A DNA stretch of 64,000 nucleotides, from positions 5,642,001-5,706,000 of the forward strand of contig NZ_AP022600.1 of assembly GCF_010725885.1 (NCBI RefSeq), given 5' to 3'. Positions within the stretch are counted from its first letter, which is position 1; each line of letters starts with the position of its first letter. Below, one piece after another: positions 43,698 to 54,069 of this stretch. A program made the position numbers and the translations under genes. The notes beneath the pieces were generated by a model. It searched no databases. It saw only the letters and a list, made by a program, of their open reading frames with translations, and had not been told where the DNA came from. This stretch comes from Mycolicibacterium tokaiense (lineage in GTDB: Bacteria > Actinomycetota > Actinomycetes > Mycobacteriales > Mycobacteriaceae).

Positions 43698-43748
43698 GTG
43701 CGGGGACCCGCGCGGACCGCTCCCCTCCCCCACCACCGCGGCCCCAGC

Positions 43749-44121
43749 AGCGCCAGACGTAAACCTGCGCGACCCACACACACCGGCGAGTCGTCACACA
43801 GGGTTACGTATCGCGGAGCTCTAGTCGGCCTCAGCGGCCCCGCTACGGCGCGAGACGTAAACCTGCGCGACCCAGACCGGCGAGTCGTCGCAGGCGGTTA
43901 CGTGTCGCGCCGGACCAGGGCTCTGGTCGACGTCCCGCAGCTGCGCCAGACGTAAACCTGCGCGACCCACACCGGCGAGTCGTCGCAGGCGGTTACGTGT
44001 CGCGCCGGACCACGGCTCTGGTCGACGTCAGCGGCCCCAGCAGCGCCAGACGTAAACCTGCGCGGCCCACACTCGTCACACAGGGTTACGTATCGCGGAG
44101 CTCTAGTCGGCCTCAGCGGCC
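43749..44121. repeat. Four-copy tandem array of a palindromic element
   Basis: GACGTAAACCTGCGCG recurs at 43756, 43854, 43949 and 44049 (fourth copy GCGCGG), spaced 98, 95 and 100 bases. Each copy continues to GTTACGT(A/G)TCGCG, an imperfect inverted partner of its start. Copies 2 and 3 are nearly identical over about 80 bases with two differences. Copies 1 and 4 share an exact 49-base end (43791-43839 and 44073-44121), which in copy 4 contains the stop and last codons of the DUF2561-like gene. There is no coding potential in the array and no terminal transposase. A related single element is at 63726-63772. Confidence 0.85.
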
Positions 44122-44720
44122 AGCAGGCCGCGCAGCTGACGCAGATAGACCAGCGGGATGGCCACCGTCGCCAGGGTGATGGCGCCTGCCACCCCGTAGG
44201 CCACCCAGGAGGCGGTGGTGCTGCCCAGCGCCATCAGATAGGTGGCCACCGCCACCGCCACATACGCCAGTCCCACACCGGTCAGCACCCCGAGCCCGCA
44301 GCGCAACCACATCCGGTCCAGGAAGGTCGCCGGGACGGCTTCCGGTGAGTGCCGCGCGGGGGTGGGCCCGGGATAGTCCGGCGGGTCCTGATCGGCCAGC
44401 AAGGCGCGCGCCTGAACGGTTTTGGGGCCGGTGCGCGGTGGCGGTGCGGGCTCGTCGACGGCGCGCCGGGCGCGCAACAGCAGCGGCACCGCCAAGAGGA
44501 TCACCAGCGCAGAGACGCCGATGACGGTGTAGAGCAACCACGGGGTGCCGGCGTCTTCGGCCGGCCGGGAGGTGTGCACGGATCCGAGCTTCACCAGGGC
44601 CACGCCTGCCGCCACCGCGACGCCCAGGGCCGCCAGCCACGTCACCGCGCAGGCCGCGATCACACCGCGGTCGATCAGCTCGGGTGAGCCCGACAGCCGG
44701 TCCTGCGGGCGCCTGTCCAT
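44103..44720 (-). CDS. DUF2561-like membrane protein (Rv2197c type)
   Basis: A 205-residue protein with four membrane segments (about 18-38, 58-77, 135-157 and 167-187) and a Pro-rich cytoplasmic loop near 85-125. Function is unknown. ATG at 44718-44720 has GGGGGAAG upstream; a longer frame reaching 44750 would overlap mmpS3. It is 23 bases downstream of mmpS3 on the same strand. Its last codons (AAEAD-stop) lie inside the repeat array and are duplicated 282 bases downstream. Confidence 0.85.
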   Translation of the reverse strand: MDRRPQDRLSGSPELIDRGVIAACAVTWLAALGVAVAAGVALVKLGSVHTSRPAEDAGTPWLLYTVIGVSALVILLAVPLLLRARRAVDEPAPPPRTGPKTVQARALLADQDPPDYPGPTPARHSPEAVPATFLDRMWLRCGLGVLTGVGLAYVAVAVATYLMALGSTTASWVAYGVAGAITLATVAIPLVYLRQLRGLLAAEAD

Positions 44721-44743
44721 AGAGCTTCCCCCCGATTTCTGCT

Positions 44744-45625
44744 TCAACAACTGGTCTGCGCCGCGTTGCCGTTGTTCGACGACAGCACCGTGCCGTCGCT
44801 GGTGGTGATGGAGCAGTTGAGGCGGCTGACCAGGAACAGGCTGGAGGCCTGCACCGAGCCGACCTCGGACTGCGAGATGGGCGTGACCGTCAGCGACCAG
44901 GGGATGTAGACGTTGCGCTGCGTGCGGCTGCGGCCCGACGCGTCGATGTAGGTCACCGAGATGACGTCACCGGGCGCTTTGGTGCCGGTGATGGAGTAGG
45001 TGACCTGCCGCGGTCCCGGGGGCGCCGTGGTGGTCGGCGGCGGAGGCGGCGGCGCCTCGGTGGTGGCCGGCGGCGGAGGCGGGGGCTCCTCCACGGGCGG
45101 CGGCGGAGGAGGAGGCGGTTCTTCCGGGGTCACCGTGACCGTCTCGGTGGGCGGTGGCGGCGGAGGGGGCGGGGGCTCCGTCGTGGTCGGCGGTGGTGGC
45201 GGCGGGGGTGGCGTGGTGGTGGTGATCTCGTCCTGCACCGGTGCCCGGCTGGTGGTGGACGTCCCGGGCGTGGCGAGATCGTCGGTGCTGGTACTGGTGA
45301 CCAGCAGCGACACCGACACCACCAGGGAGATCGCGGCGATGATGGCGGTGATGCCGACCACCCACGGCCAGCGCGGCGGCTTGCTGTCCTCGGCTGCGCC
45401 AACACCGTCGTAGTTGTCGTAGTCGTAGAGGTGGGGATCGGCCGGTACATAGGGTCCCGTGGTGAACTGCTCGGACTCGGGGGCCGAGTAAGCGCGGGAC
45501 GGAAACTCGGCGGGCACCAGGTCGGTGCCGTACTCCTTGCTGAGATCCTCGACGAAGCCGTCAGGAGTCGACGAGGTGCCCTCGTCGTCCCCGGAATCCG
45601 CCCCTGGTGGATTCGGCCCGCTCAT
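44744..45625 (-). CDS. mmpS3: MmpS3 family membrane protein
   Basis: A 293-residue member of the MmpS family without an adjacent mmpL. A 90-residue acidic cytoplasmic N-terminus is followed by one membrane helix (about 87-109), then a long Thr/Pro/Glu linker with eight-Pro runs (about 130-205). The C-terminal beta domain starts [20 protein letters not shown]; it holds two cysteines (LNCSIT and the terminal SC). The linker probably spans the peptidoglycan layer. The start ATG at 45625 has AAGGAC upstream. In M. tuberculosis this orthologue is Rv2198c. Confidence 0.9.
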   Translation of the reverse strand: MSGPNPPGADSGDDEGTSSTPDGFVEDLSKEYGTDLVPAEFPSRAYSAPESEQFTTGPYVPADPHLYDYDNYDGVGAAEDSKPPRWPWVVGITAIIAAISLVVSVSLLVTSTSTDDLATPGTSTTSRAPVQDEITTTTPPPPPPPPTTTEPPPPPPPPPTETVTVTPEEPPPPPPPPVEEPPPPPPATTEAPPPPPPTTTAPPGPRQVTYSITGTKAPGDVISVTYIDASGRSRTQRNVYIPWSLTVTPISQSEVGSVQASSLFLVSRLNCSITTSDGTVLSSNNGNAAQTSC

Positions 45626-45734
45626 GTCCGCCTGTCCTTCTCGAGTCGATCACCCACTCGTGCGTGGGCAACACTACCCAACCGACGCGCCCGGACGATC
45701 GCGACAGACCGTGACAAACCAAGCCCGCTCGGAC

Positions 45735-46154
45735 TCAGTGCTTCTCGGGGCCCCAGTAGTACTCGAACACCAGACCACCGGCGCTGAACAACACGAAGCA
45801 GACGCCCGCGACGATCAGCCAGGGCAGCCACAGGGCGGCGCCCACAGCGGCGGTGGAGAAGGACAACGCGATCAGGATCGGCCACCAGCTGTGCGGGCTG
45901 AAGAAGCCCAGCTCGCCGGCGCCGTCACTGATCTCGGCATCTTCGTAGTCCTCGGGCCGGGTGTCCAGACGCCGAGCCACGAAGCGGAAGAACGTGCCGA
46001 TGATCAAGGACAGGCCCGCGGTCAGCACGAGGGCGGTGGTGCCGGCCCACTCGATGCCACCGTATTGGTAGAAGTGCGTCAACGACGCATAGACGATGGC
46101 TGCGACAACGCAGAAGGCGGTCAGGATCTCGAACAGCCGGGCTTCGATGTGCAT
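45735..46154 (-). CDS. ctaF: Cytochrome c oxidase subunit IV (actinobacterial CtaF)
   Basis: A 139-residue small subunit of the aa3 oxidase with four membrane segments (about 8-26, 38-58, 91-107 and 110-128). Typical blocks are [17 protein letters not shown] at the start and [16 protein letters not shown] in the middle, ending [14 protein letters not shown] at 46152-46154 with AGAGGA 8 bases upstream. It follows ctaC by 27 bases and is co-transcribed with it. Confidence 0.93.
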   Translation of the reverse strand: MHIEARLFEILTAFCVVAAIVYASLTHFYQYGGIEWAGTTALVLTAGLSLIIGTFFRFVARRLDTRPEDYEDAEISDGAGELGFFSPHSWWPILIALSFSTAAVGAALWLPWLIVAGVCFVLFSAGGLVFEYYWGPEKH

Positions 46155-46181
46155 GGTGAATTCCTCTCGGTCCTGCTGCCG

Positions 46182-47246
46182 TCAGTTCCGCAGGGGGGGC
46201 GCCTGCTCACCGCGGCGCGTGTCGAACGGCCGGGTGGTGACGGCGACCGGATCCTGGCCGATGGCCTGCAGCGCCTGGGCGTTGGTGGCGTCGGGGTTGT
46301 CGATGCGGTACTGCAGATACGCCTTGAAGTCGTTGGGCTCCACCACACGGACCTCGAAGTTCATCATCGAGTGGTAAGTGCCGCACATCTCGGTGCAGCG
46401 GCCGACGAACGCACCGGTCTCCAGGATCTCGCTGATCTGGAAGATGTTGTCGGAGTTGTTCTCCCTGGGGTTGGGCAGCACGTCCCGCTTGAAGAGGAAC
46501 TCGGGCACCCAGAACCCGTGGATGACGTCGGCGGAGGCGATCTGGAACTCGACGCGCTTGCCGGTGGGCAGCACCAGGATCGGGATCTCGTCACTGGTGC
46601 CCAGTGTCTCGACTTCGTCGAAGTTCAGGTAGGAGCGGTCCTCGGGGTTCTTGCCCGCCAGCGGCCCGACCTCGGGGTGGCCTTCCTGGCCCTCACCTTC
46701 GCCGGCGCGCCCGTCGCCCTCGGCGGGCGCGGAAACCATGGCTTCCTTGCGCTCGTTGTCCACACCGTCGTAGTCGAACGTGCCGTCGGCGAAGGCGACC
46801 TTCTGGTAGCCGAACTTCCAGTTCCACTGGAAGGCGGTGACGTCGATGACGACCTCGGGGTTGGGCTCCTTGGCCAGCATGGTCTCCTGCACCACCACGG
46901 TGAAGTAGAACAGCACGGAGATGATGAGGAACGGGATGACCGTCAGGACCAGCTCGAGCGGCATGTTGTAGCCGAACTGCCGGGGCAGCTCCGTGTCGGT
47001 GGCCTTCTTGCGGTGGAACACCGAAGTCCAGAACAGCAGCAGGTAGACGATTCCGCCGACGACGAAGGACGCCGCGACCGAACCGATCCACAGTTCGCGG
47101 TTCAGATGCGCTTCCGGGGTGATGCCCTTGGGCCATCCCAGGGCCAGCGCGTCGGTGAGGCTGCAGCCGCTGAGAACAAAGGCCAGCGCACCGAACGTGG
47201 CCGCCAAAGCCACCATCCTGAGCCGACGAGAACGGCCGGTCTTCAC
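46182..47246 (-). CDS. ctaC: Cytochrome c oxidase subunit II
   Basis: CuA-bearing subunit II of the aa3 oxidase, 354 residues. The N-terminus ends in a lipobox LSGC with Cys28, so it is a lipoprotein. Two membrane helices follow (about 52-72 and 95-118). The CuA site is [12 protein letters not shown] near residue 290, with the upstream His in [12 protein letters not shown]. An acidic Gly/Glu insertion ([17 protein letters not shown]) sits in the extracytoplasmic domain. GTG at 47244-47246 has AGGAGG 7 bases upstream. A -10-like TAGTAT (47309-47314) lies about 60 bases upstream. Confidence 0.95.
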   Translation of the reverse strand: MKTGRSRRLRMVALAATFGALAFVLSGCSLTDALALGWPKGITPEAHLNRELWIGSVAASFVVGGIVYLLLFWTSVFHRKKATDTELPRQFGYNMPLELVLTVIPFLIISVLFYFTVVVQETMLAKEPNPEVVIDVTAFQWNWKFGYQKVAFADGTFDYDGVDNERKEAMVSAPAEGDGRAGEGEGQEGHPEVGPLAGKNPEDRSYLNFDEVETLGTSDEIPILVLPTGKRVEFQIASADVIHGFWVPEFLFKRDVLPNPRENNSDNIFQISEILETGAFVGRCTEMCGTYHSMMNFEVRVVEPNDFKAYLQYRIDNPDATNAQALQAIGQDPVAVTTRPFDTRRGEQAPPLRN

Positions 47247-47308
47247 GCTGGCGCCTCCTGTATTCCGTCCGCTGGGTTCCCACCGCGGACACGGCGGATT
47301 TCCGTCGA

Positions 47309-47324
47309 ATACTACGCAGCGTAG
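47309..47324 (-). promoter_or_regulatory. Possible ctaC-ctaF promoter with a small palindrome
   Basis: TAGTAT (47314-47309) resembles a -10. It abuts the 13-base palindrome CTACGCAGCGTAG (47312-47324), a possible operator. The leader would be about 55 bases. Confidence 0.4.
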
Positions 47325-47395
47325 ACCACGCCCACTAGCCGAGCTCGAACCACCTGCCGTATGCGTTTCACCGCCGCTTGGCATACTTGGCGGCG

Positions 47396-49336
47396 ATGTG
47401 CGGACTCGTAGCTCTGCTGTGTGAACCGGGCCGGCCCGTCACACCCGAAATCGTCGATGCGGTGGCCGGCGCGGCGCACCTGATGCGCCACCGTGGACCC
47501 GATGAACCGGGCACGTGGTCCGACGATCGGGTGGTCCTGGGCTTCAACCGACTGTCCATCATCGACATCGCCCATTCGCACCAGCCGCTGCGCTGGGGAC
47601 CGCCCGACGCACCGCAGCGCTATGTGCTGGTGTTCAACGGCGAGATCTACAACTACCTCGAGGTGCGCGCGCAGCTGAGCGAGGAGTTCGGCGCGCAGTT
47701 CCACACCGAGGGCGACGGCGAGGCCATCGTCGCGGCGTACCACCACTGGGGCGTGGACGCCCTGCCGCGGCTGCGCGGCATGTTCGCCTTCGCGCTGTGG
47801 GACACCGTCACCGGTGAACTGTTCTGCGCCCGCGACCCGTTCGGGATCAAGCCGCTGTTCATGGCGACCGGCCCGGGCGGCACCGCGGTGGGCAGTGAGA
47901 AGAAGTGCCTCACCGATCTGTCGGAAGTGCTCGGGATCGATGTCGGCGACACCGGCCTCGACCACCGCGCTGTCCAGCACTACACCGTGTTGCAGTACGT
48001 GCCCGAGCCCGAGACCCTGCACCGGCAGGTCCGCCGGCTGGAGTCCGGCTGCTACGCCCGCATCTCCCCCGGCGGGCAGCCGCAGGTGTCGCGGTACTTC
48101 ACGCCCACCTTCCCCGTGTCCGCGTTCCGGGCCGGTGGCGAGCAGGCCCGCTACGACGAGATCACCCGGGTGCTCGAGGACTCGGTGGCCAAGCATATGC
48201 GCGCCGACGTGACCGTGGGCGCGTTCCTGTCCGGCGGCATCGACTCCACCGCCATCGCCGCGCTGGCCATCCGGCACAACCCGAAGCTGATCACCTTCAC
48301 CACCGGGTTCGAACGGGAGGGCTTCTCCGAGGTCGACGTGGCGGTCGCCTCCGCCGAGGCCATCGGCGCCCGGCACGTCGCCAAGGTGGTCAGCCCGGCC
48401 GAGTTCGTCGCCGCGCTGCCCGAGATCGTCTGGTATCTGGACGAACCCGTCGCCGACCCGGCGCTGGTGCCGTTGTTCTTCATCGCCAGGGAAGCCCGCA
48501 AGCACGTCAAGGTGGTGCTCTCCGGCGAGGGCGCCGACGAGCTGTTCGGCGGCTACACCATTTATCGGGAACCGTTGTCACTCAAGGCATTCGACTATCT
48601 GCCCCGGCCGGTGCGGCGCTCACTGGGCAAGGCGTCACAACCGCTGCCGGACGGCATGCGCGGCAAGAGCCTGCTGCACCGCGGCTCGCTGACCCTCGAA
48701 CAGCGCTATTACGGCAATGCCCGCAGTTTCTCCGACGCCCAGCTACGGGCGGTGCTGCCGGGGTTCCGCGCCGACTGGACGCACACCGACGTGACCGCCG
48801 AGATCTACCGGCAGTCGGCGGGCTGGGACCCGGTGGCCCGCATGCAGCATCTCGATCTGTTCACCTGGCTGCGCGGCGACATCCTGGTCAAGGCCGACAA
48901 GATGACGATGGCCAATTCGCTGGAGCTGCGGGTGCCGTTCCTGGATCCCGAGGTGTTCGCGGTGGCGTCGCGGCTGCCGCTGGAGCAGAAGATCACCCGG
49001 ACCACCACCAAATACGCCCTGCGCCGGGCATTGGAACCGATCGTGCCCGCGCATGTGCTGCACCGGGCCAAGCTGGGCTTCCCGGTGCCGATCCGGCACT
49101 GGCTGCGCTCCGGTGAGCTGCTGGAGTGGGCGCACGCGATGATCACCACCTCGCAGGCCGGTCACCTGGTCGACCTCGCGGGTGTGCAGCGCATGCTCGA
49201 CGAACACCGCACCGGCGCCGCCGATCACAGCCGCCGGCTGTGGACGGTGCTGATCTTCATGCTCTGGCACGCCATCTTCATCGAGCGGTCCATCACCCCG
49301 CACATCGACGAGCCGGTCTACCCCGTCGAGCTCTAG
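47396..49336 (+). CDS. asnB: Asparagine synthetase (glutamine-hydrolysing), AsnB type
   Basis: A two-domain amidotransferase of 646 residues. The glutaminase domain needs an N-terminal Cys after Met removal, and ATG at 47396 gives MCGLVALL with Cys2; a start 18 bases upstream would bury it. [18 protein letters not shown] and FNGEIYNY follow. The synthetase domain has the PP-loop [10 protein letters not shown] (about 270) and [12 protein letters not shown]. In M. tuberculosis the orthologue (Rv2201) has been linked to amidation of meso-DAP in peptidoglycan, so the role may be cell wall and not free asparagine (established there, inferred here). A CATACT -10 lies 8 bases upstream. Confidence 0.93.
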   Translation: MCGLVALLCEPGRPVTPEIVDAVAGAAHLMRHRGPDEPGTWSDDRVVLGFNRLSIIDIAHSHQPLRWGPPDAPQRYVLVFNGEIYNYLEVRAQLSEEFGAQFHTEGDGEAIVAAYHHWGVDALPRLRGMFAFALWDTVTGELFCARDPFGIKPLFMATGPGGTAVGSEKKCLTDLSEVLGIDVGDTGLDHRAVQHYTVLQYVPEPETLHRQVRRLESGCYARISPGGQPQVSRYFTPTFPVSAFRAGGEQARYDEITRVLEDSVAKHMRADVTVGAFLSGGIDSTAIAALAIRHNPKLITFTTGFEREGFSEVDVAVASAEAIGARHVAKVVSPAEFVAALPEIVWYLDEPVADPALVPLFFIAREARKHVKVVLSGEGADELFGGYTIYREPLSLKAFDYLPRPVRRSLGKASQPLPDGMRGKSLLHRGSLTLEQRYYGNARSFSDAQLRAVLPGFRADWTHTDVTAEIYRQSAGWDPVARMQHLDLFTWLRGDILVKADKMTMANSLELRVPFLDPEVFAVASRLPLEQKITRTTTKYALRRALEPIVPAHVLHRAKLGFPVPIRHWLRSGELLEWAHAMITTSQAGHLVDLAGVQRMLDEHRTGAADHSRRLWTVLIFMLWHAIFIERSITPHIDEPVYPVEL

Positions 49337-49386
49337 AGCGATTTGCGGAGTCTCACCGGCGCTCACCGCCGGTGAAACCCCTCAAA

Positions 49387-50412
<1,026 letters not shown>

Positions 50413-50502
50413 CTACCGGTGCCTGCGCATCGGCTCATCTCTCCCCCGGTGCGATAGCCTGGCCGTCCACGCGATGTTGTCGGCCCTACCCCGGGAGAAA
50501 CC

Positions 50503-51195
50503 ATGTCCGGCGTTTACCCGCCCCACCAGGGCGCCGGCATGCCAGGACCCGAGCGCAGACCCGAGCAGCCCGTCTTCCCGCCCAATTTCGGTGGCGCCTG
50601 GGGTCCCTACCGTCCTCCGGAGCCGCCGCCCAGTGCGCAGTTCCCGACGGGACCGGTGGGACCACCGCCGTTCCCCGGGCCGGTGCCCCCGCCGGTGCCG
50701 TATCCCGACAAGAGTCGGTGGAAACCGATCCTGGCAGCGGTGACGGCTGTGGTGGTGATCGGTGCCGTGGTGGCGGCGGTGACGCTGCTCGGTCGCGGCG
50801 ACGACGCGCGGGGCGCGGTGCTCACCACCGCCAGCGCCCAGGAGGCCATCCAGGGGTATCTCGATGCGCTGTCCGACAGTGATGTGGAAGCAATTTCGCG
50901 CAACAGTCTGTGTGGGCTCTACGACGGGGTGAAAGACCGTCGCGCCGACGACGCGCTGGCCCGGCTGAGCAGTGACGCGTTCCAGAAGCAGTTCTCCAGC
51001 GCCCGCGTCACCAGCGTCGACACCATGGTGTTCGCCTCACCCAGCAGCGCCCAGGCCCTGTTCAGCATGCAGGTGGTACCTGCGGTCGGCAATCGCGGCG
51101 GTGACGACACCCGCCAGGGGGTGGCCCAACTGCTGGCCTACGGCGACGACGTGTTGGTGTGTTCTTACGTACTACGCACAGCGGGCACGTTCTAG
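50503..51195 (+). CDS. Proline-rich single-pass membrane protein (Rv2203 type)
   Basis: A 230-residue protein. The first 70 residues are Pro/Gly rich (SGVYPPHQGAGMPGPERRPE), followed by a membrane helix at about 74-96 and an extracytoplasmic domain (SAQEAIQGYLDALSDSDVEA) resembling the small alpha-beta fold common in mycobacterial anchored proteins. Two cysteines (LCGLYD and VCSYVL) could form a disulfide. ATG at 50503 has GGGAGA upstream. The stop codon lies inside a 32-base perfect palindrome. Function is unknown. Confidence 0.85.
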   Translation: MSGVYPPHQGAGMPGPERRPEQPVFPPNFGGAWGPYRPPEPPPSAQFPTGPVGPPPFPGPVPPPVPYPDKSRWKPILAAVTAVVVIGAVVAAVTLLGRGDDARGAVLTTASAQEAIQGYLDALSDSDVEAISRNSLCGLYDGVKDRRADDALARLSSDAFQKQFSSARVTSVDTMVFASPSSAQALFSMQVVPAVGNRGGDDTRQGVAQLLAYGDDVLVCSYVLRTAGTF

Positions 51196-51214
51196 CAGCT
51201 GCTAGAACGTGCCC
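51183..51214. terminator. 32-base perfect palindrome between convergent genes
   Basis: The 16-base half GGGCACGTTCTAGCAG (51183-51198) is exactly repeated in inverse at 51199-51214 with no spacer. It holds the stop codon of the plus-strand gene and precedes the minus-strand stop at 51234. Probably a bidirectional terminator; there is no T-tract. Confidence 0.65.
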
Positions 51215-51233
51215 GGCTGGGTGGATCAGACGA

Positions 51234-51596
51234 TCAGTTGAACGAATCGCCGCAGGCGCACGAGCCCGTGGCGTTCGGGTTGTCGATGGTGAAACCCTGC
51301 TTCTCGATGGTGTCCACGAAATCGATCGTGGCGCCCTGGACGTACGGAGCGCTCATCCGGTCGACGGTCAGAGACACCCCGCCGAATTCGACGTTGAGGT
51401 CGCCGTCCAGCGTGCGGTCGTCGAAGAACAGGTTGTACCGCAGCCCGGCGCAACCACCCGGCTGCACAGCAATGCGCAGCGCCAGATCGTCGCGGCCCTC
51501 CTGGTCGAGCAGCGCCTTCGCCTTTGCGGCCGCGGCGTCGGACAGCGTCACACCGTGGGCAGCGGTGGTGGTCGCTGACTCTTCCTGAACAGTCAT
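51234..51596 (-). CDS. A-type iron-sulfur carrier (HesB/ErpA family)
   Basis: A 120-residue Fe-S cluster assembly carrier. The three ligand cysteines are in GGCAGLRYNLFF and the C-terminal GSCACGDSF. It starts MTVQEESATTTAAHGVTLSD at ATG 51594-51596, with GAGGGAG upstream. It matches M. tuberculosis Rv2204c. Probably delivers clusters to client proteins (family knowledge). Confidence 0.93.
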   Translation of the reverse strand: MTVQEESATTTAAHGVTLSDAAAAKAKALLDQEGRDDLALRIAVQPGGCAGLRYNLFFDDRTLDGDLNVEFGGVSLTVDRMSAPYVQGATIDFVDTIEKQGFTIDNPNATGSCACGDSFN

Positions 51597-51667
51597 TACG
51601 TCTCCCTCGGTGACATACGTGGTACGGGCGTCAACCCATACAGCTCCAACGGTACCTTCTCCGATGG

Positions 51668-52789
51668 CTATTCCCGATCTTCGACCGACTTCGCGATCTC
51701 CGCCGCCGCCCGGCGCGCCAGCCCGGCAAGCTGATTTGCCGCGTCGTCGATGGCCACCTGCACCGAGCCGGCGTAATCGGCGACTGCGAACGCCGCGGCG
51801 ATTCCCGCCCCGCGCAGCGCGTCGGTGTCCAAGGTCACCTGACCGGCCAAGACCAGCACCGGGATCTTGTGCGCGCCGGCTCCGCCTGCCAGGGCGCTGA
51901 CCACCTTGCCGTGCAGCGACTGGTCGTCGAAGCGCCCTTCGCCGGTGATCACCAGCTCGGCCACGGCGACATCGTCGGCCAGCCGGGTGTGTTCGGCGAT
52001 GATGGCCGCGCCGGACTCCCGGTGCCCGCCCAGGGCCAGCAGTGCCGCGCCCAATCCTCCTGCCGCCCCGGCGCCGGCCTCGGTGCTGACCGGACGGCCC
52101 GCCGCGGCGTCCAGTTCGGCGCCCCAGTCGGCGAGCCGCTTCTCCAGGAGTTCGATGGTGGCCGGATCGGCACCCTTCTGCGGGCCGAACACGTGCGCGG
52201 CGCCCATGGGCCCCAGCAGCGGGTGCTCGACGTCGGAGGCCACGATCACCTCGACCTCCGCCAGCCCGGCGCGGGCGGCGGTCAGACCGCCGAGTGCCTC
52301 GATCATGCCGCGACCGCCGTCGGTGGTGCTGCTGCCGCCCAGGCCGACGGCGATCCGGGTGGCCCCGGCCGCCAGTGCGGCGGCCACCAACTGACCGACC
52401 CCGTAGGTGTGTGCGGCCACTGCGGTGGCCACGGTCGGCGGACCGCCCAGCAAGGTCAGCCCGCAGGCCTGCGCGCATTCGATGTAGGCGGTGGGCCGCT
52501 CCGGGTCGGTGACGCGGTCGAACACCCACTCGGCGTCCACCGATTCCGCCCCCGGCGAGTCCAGCGGACCGCACACCCGGCTGTGCCGCAGCTCGCCGAG
52601 CCGACTGGCCAGCACCCCGACGAACCCGGGACCGCCGTCGGACTGCGGGGCCAGCGTCAACTCGTCACCGGGACGCGACTGCTGCCAGCCCACCGCGATC
52701 GCCTGGGCGGCCTCCACCGCCGTCAAGGTGTCACCGAAACAATCAGGAGCGATCAACACGCGCAGAGCTGAATCCTGTGTGACCGTCAT
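51668..52789 (-). CDS. Glycerate kinase (GlxK/GarK family)
   Basis: A 373-residue type I glycerate 2-kinase. Family blocks are [20 protein letters not shown] at the N-terminus, [49 protein letters not shown] and [16 protein letters not shown]. In the DCFGDTLTA block the usual Lys of DSFKGSLSA is replaced by Gly, a lineage variant worth noting. ATG at 52787-52789 has TAATCT (52796-52801) 6 bases upstream, suggesting leaderless expression. Divergent from the DUF3043 gene. Confidence 0.88.
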   Translation of the reverse strand: MTVTQDSALRVLIAPDCFGDTLTAVEAAQAIAVGWQQSRPGDELTLAPQSDGGPGFVGVLASRLGELRHSRVCGPLDSPGAESVDAEWVFDRVTDPERPTAYIECAQACGLTLLGGPPTVATAVAAHTYGVGQLVAAALAAGATRIAVGLGGSSTTDGGRGMIEALGGLTAARAGLAEVEVIVASDVEHPLLGPMGAAHVFGPQKGADPATIELLEKRLADWGAELDAAAGRPVSTEAGAGAAGGLGAALLALGGHRESGAAIIAEHTRLADDVAVAELVITGEGRFDDQSLHGKVVSALAGGAGAHKIPVLVLAGQVTLDTDALRGAGIAAAFAVADYAGSVQVAIDDAANQLAGLARRAAAEIAKSVEDRE

Positions 52790-52795
52790 CCCTGC

Positions 52796-52801
52796 AGATT
52801 A
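52796..52801 (-). promoter_or_regulatory. Predicted -10 of the leaderless glycerate kinase gene
   Basis: TAATCT with a 6-base spacer to ATG 52789. Confidence 0.5.
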
Positions 52802-52848
52802 GGGTGCGCGTTCTCCCGGTGCATTTCCGGGCACGGGCGTGTCCCAAG

Positions 52849-52854
52849 TAACCT
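52849..52854 (+). promoter_or_regulatory. Predicted -10 of the leaderless DUF3043 gene
   Basis: TAACCT with a 6-base spacer to GTG 52861; it forms a divergent pair with the glycerate kinase -10 about 50 bases away. Confidence 0.5.
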
Positions 52855-52860
52855 GGCAGT

Positions 52861-53529
52861 GTGAAACTGCTGGGCCGCAAGAAAGACGACGGAGATCCCG
52901 ACGACGTCAGCGTCACGACGACGGAGGAGAACCACACCTCGGACGAGGTGACGGCTCCCGGTACCGCGCCCAAGGGCAGGCCCACCCCCAAACGTGACAG
53001 CGCCAAGCGGCGTGGCCCCGTGGCGCCCGCACCGATGACCACCAAGGAGGCCCGGGCCCGTCGCAAGGCGATGGCCGGCCCCAAGCTGTCGAAGGAAGAG
53101 CGCAAGATCCAGCGCGCCGAACGCCGCGCGAGCACCAACGAGCGTCGCGAACGGATGATGGCCGGCGACGAGGCCTATCTGTTGCCCCGGGATCAGGGTC
53201 CGGTGCGCCGCTATGCCCGCGACATTGTCGATTCCCGGCGCAACCTGCTCGGCCTCTTCATGCCCGCCGCCCTGTTCCTGATCTTCGTGATGCTGGCCGT
53301 GCCGCAGGTGCAGTACTACATCTCCCCGGCCATGCTGGTGCTGATGGCGATCATGGCCATCGACGGCATCCTGTTGGCGCGCAAGGTGAACAACGCCGTG
53401 GACGTCAAGTTCCCGGACAACACCGAGGGCCGCGTCAAGCTCGGCTTCTACGCCGCCGGGCGGGCCTCGCAGCTGCGCAGGATGCGAGCGCCGAGGCCGA
53501 TGGTCAACCGCGGCGACAAAGTCGCCTGA
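52861..53529 (+). CDS. DUF3043 membrane protein (Rv2206 type)
   Basis: A 222-residue protein with a long charged cytoplasmic N-terminus (KLLGRKKDDGDPDD, then KGRPTPKRDSAKRRGP). The DUF3043 core is LPRDQGPVRRYARDIVDSRR, followed by two membrane helices (about 140-158 and 163-180) and a short basic tail. Function is unknown; the family is restricted to Actinobacteria. The GTG at 52861 is supported by the leaderless -10. cobU begins 9 bases after the stop. Confidence 0.87.
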   Translation: MKLLGRKKDDGDPDDVSVTTTEENHTSDEVTAPGTAPKGRPTPKRDSAKRRGPVAPAPMTTKEARARRKAMAGPKLSKEERKIQRAERRASTNERRERMMAGDEAYLLPRDQGPVRRYARDIVDSRRNLLGLFMPAALFLIFVMLAVPQVQYYISPAMLVLMAIMAIDGILLARKVNNAVDVKFPDNTEGRVKLGFYAAGRASQLRRMRAPRPMVNRGDKVA

Positions 53530-53538
53530 CCCCAGCTG

Positions 53539-54069
53539 GTGCGCACGCTGGTGCTCGGCGGTATCCGATCGGGCAAGTCACGCTGGGCCGAGCAGGCCAT
53601 CGCCGAATCGTGCGGTGACGCACCGGTGCGGTACCTGGCCACCGGCCCGGTGGCCGACGACGAGAGTTGGTCGGCGCGCGTGGCCGCCCATCAGCTGCGC
53701 CGGCCGCCGCACTGGGAGACCGTCGAAACCTCGGATGTGGCAGCGCAGTTGCGTGCCCACCGGGGCACCGCTGCACTGGTCGACGACATTGGGAACTGGC
53801 TGACGACGGCGATGGACCGGGCCGGCGCCTGGTCGGGGGGCCCGGTCACCGCGGACACCGACGCCCTGGTGGCCGCGGTCGAGGAGTTCGGATCACCGCT
53901 GGTGCTGGTCAGCCCCGAGGTGGGCTTGACGGTGGTGCCCGACACCGAGGCCGGACGACGGTTCGCCGACGCGCTCGGTGCGCTGAACCAGCAGTTGGCC
54001 GCGGTGTGCGACCGGGTGGTCCTGGTGATCGCCGGGCAGCCGTTGACCCTGACCCCGCAGAGGTCGTAG
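53539..54069 (+). CDS. cobU: Adenosylcobinamide kinase/guanylyltransferase
   Basis: Bifunctional enzyme that phosphorylates and GMP-activates adenosylcobinamide in the cobalamin nucleotide-loop pathway. It has 176 residues. The P-loop GGIRSGKS is at 8-15, YLATGPVADDESWSARVAAH and LVDDIGNWL are CobU-type blocks, and VSPEVGLTVVPD follows. The start is GTG at 53539. cobT starts at the next base after its stop. Confidence 0.93.
   Translation: MRTLVLGGIRSGKSRWAEQAIAESCGDAPVRYLATGPVADDESWSARVAAHQLRRPPHWETVETSDVAAQLRAHRGTAALVDDIGNWLTTAMDRAGAWSGGPVTADTDALVAAVEEFGSPLVLVSPEVGLTVVPDTEAGRRFADALGALNQQLAAVCDRVVLVIAGQPLTLTPQRS

Noticed and set aside
42015..43781. A 588-codon minus-strand open frame opposite qcrB
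   Set aside because: Asp/Gln/Arg/His-rich shadow of a confident membrane-protein gene.
43749..44121. CRISPR array
   Set aside because: Repeats are 80-100 bases, spacers are not unique, units differ in their ends, and no cas genes are nearby.
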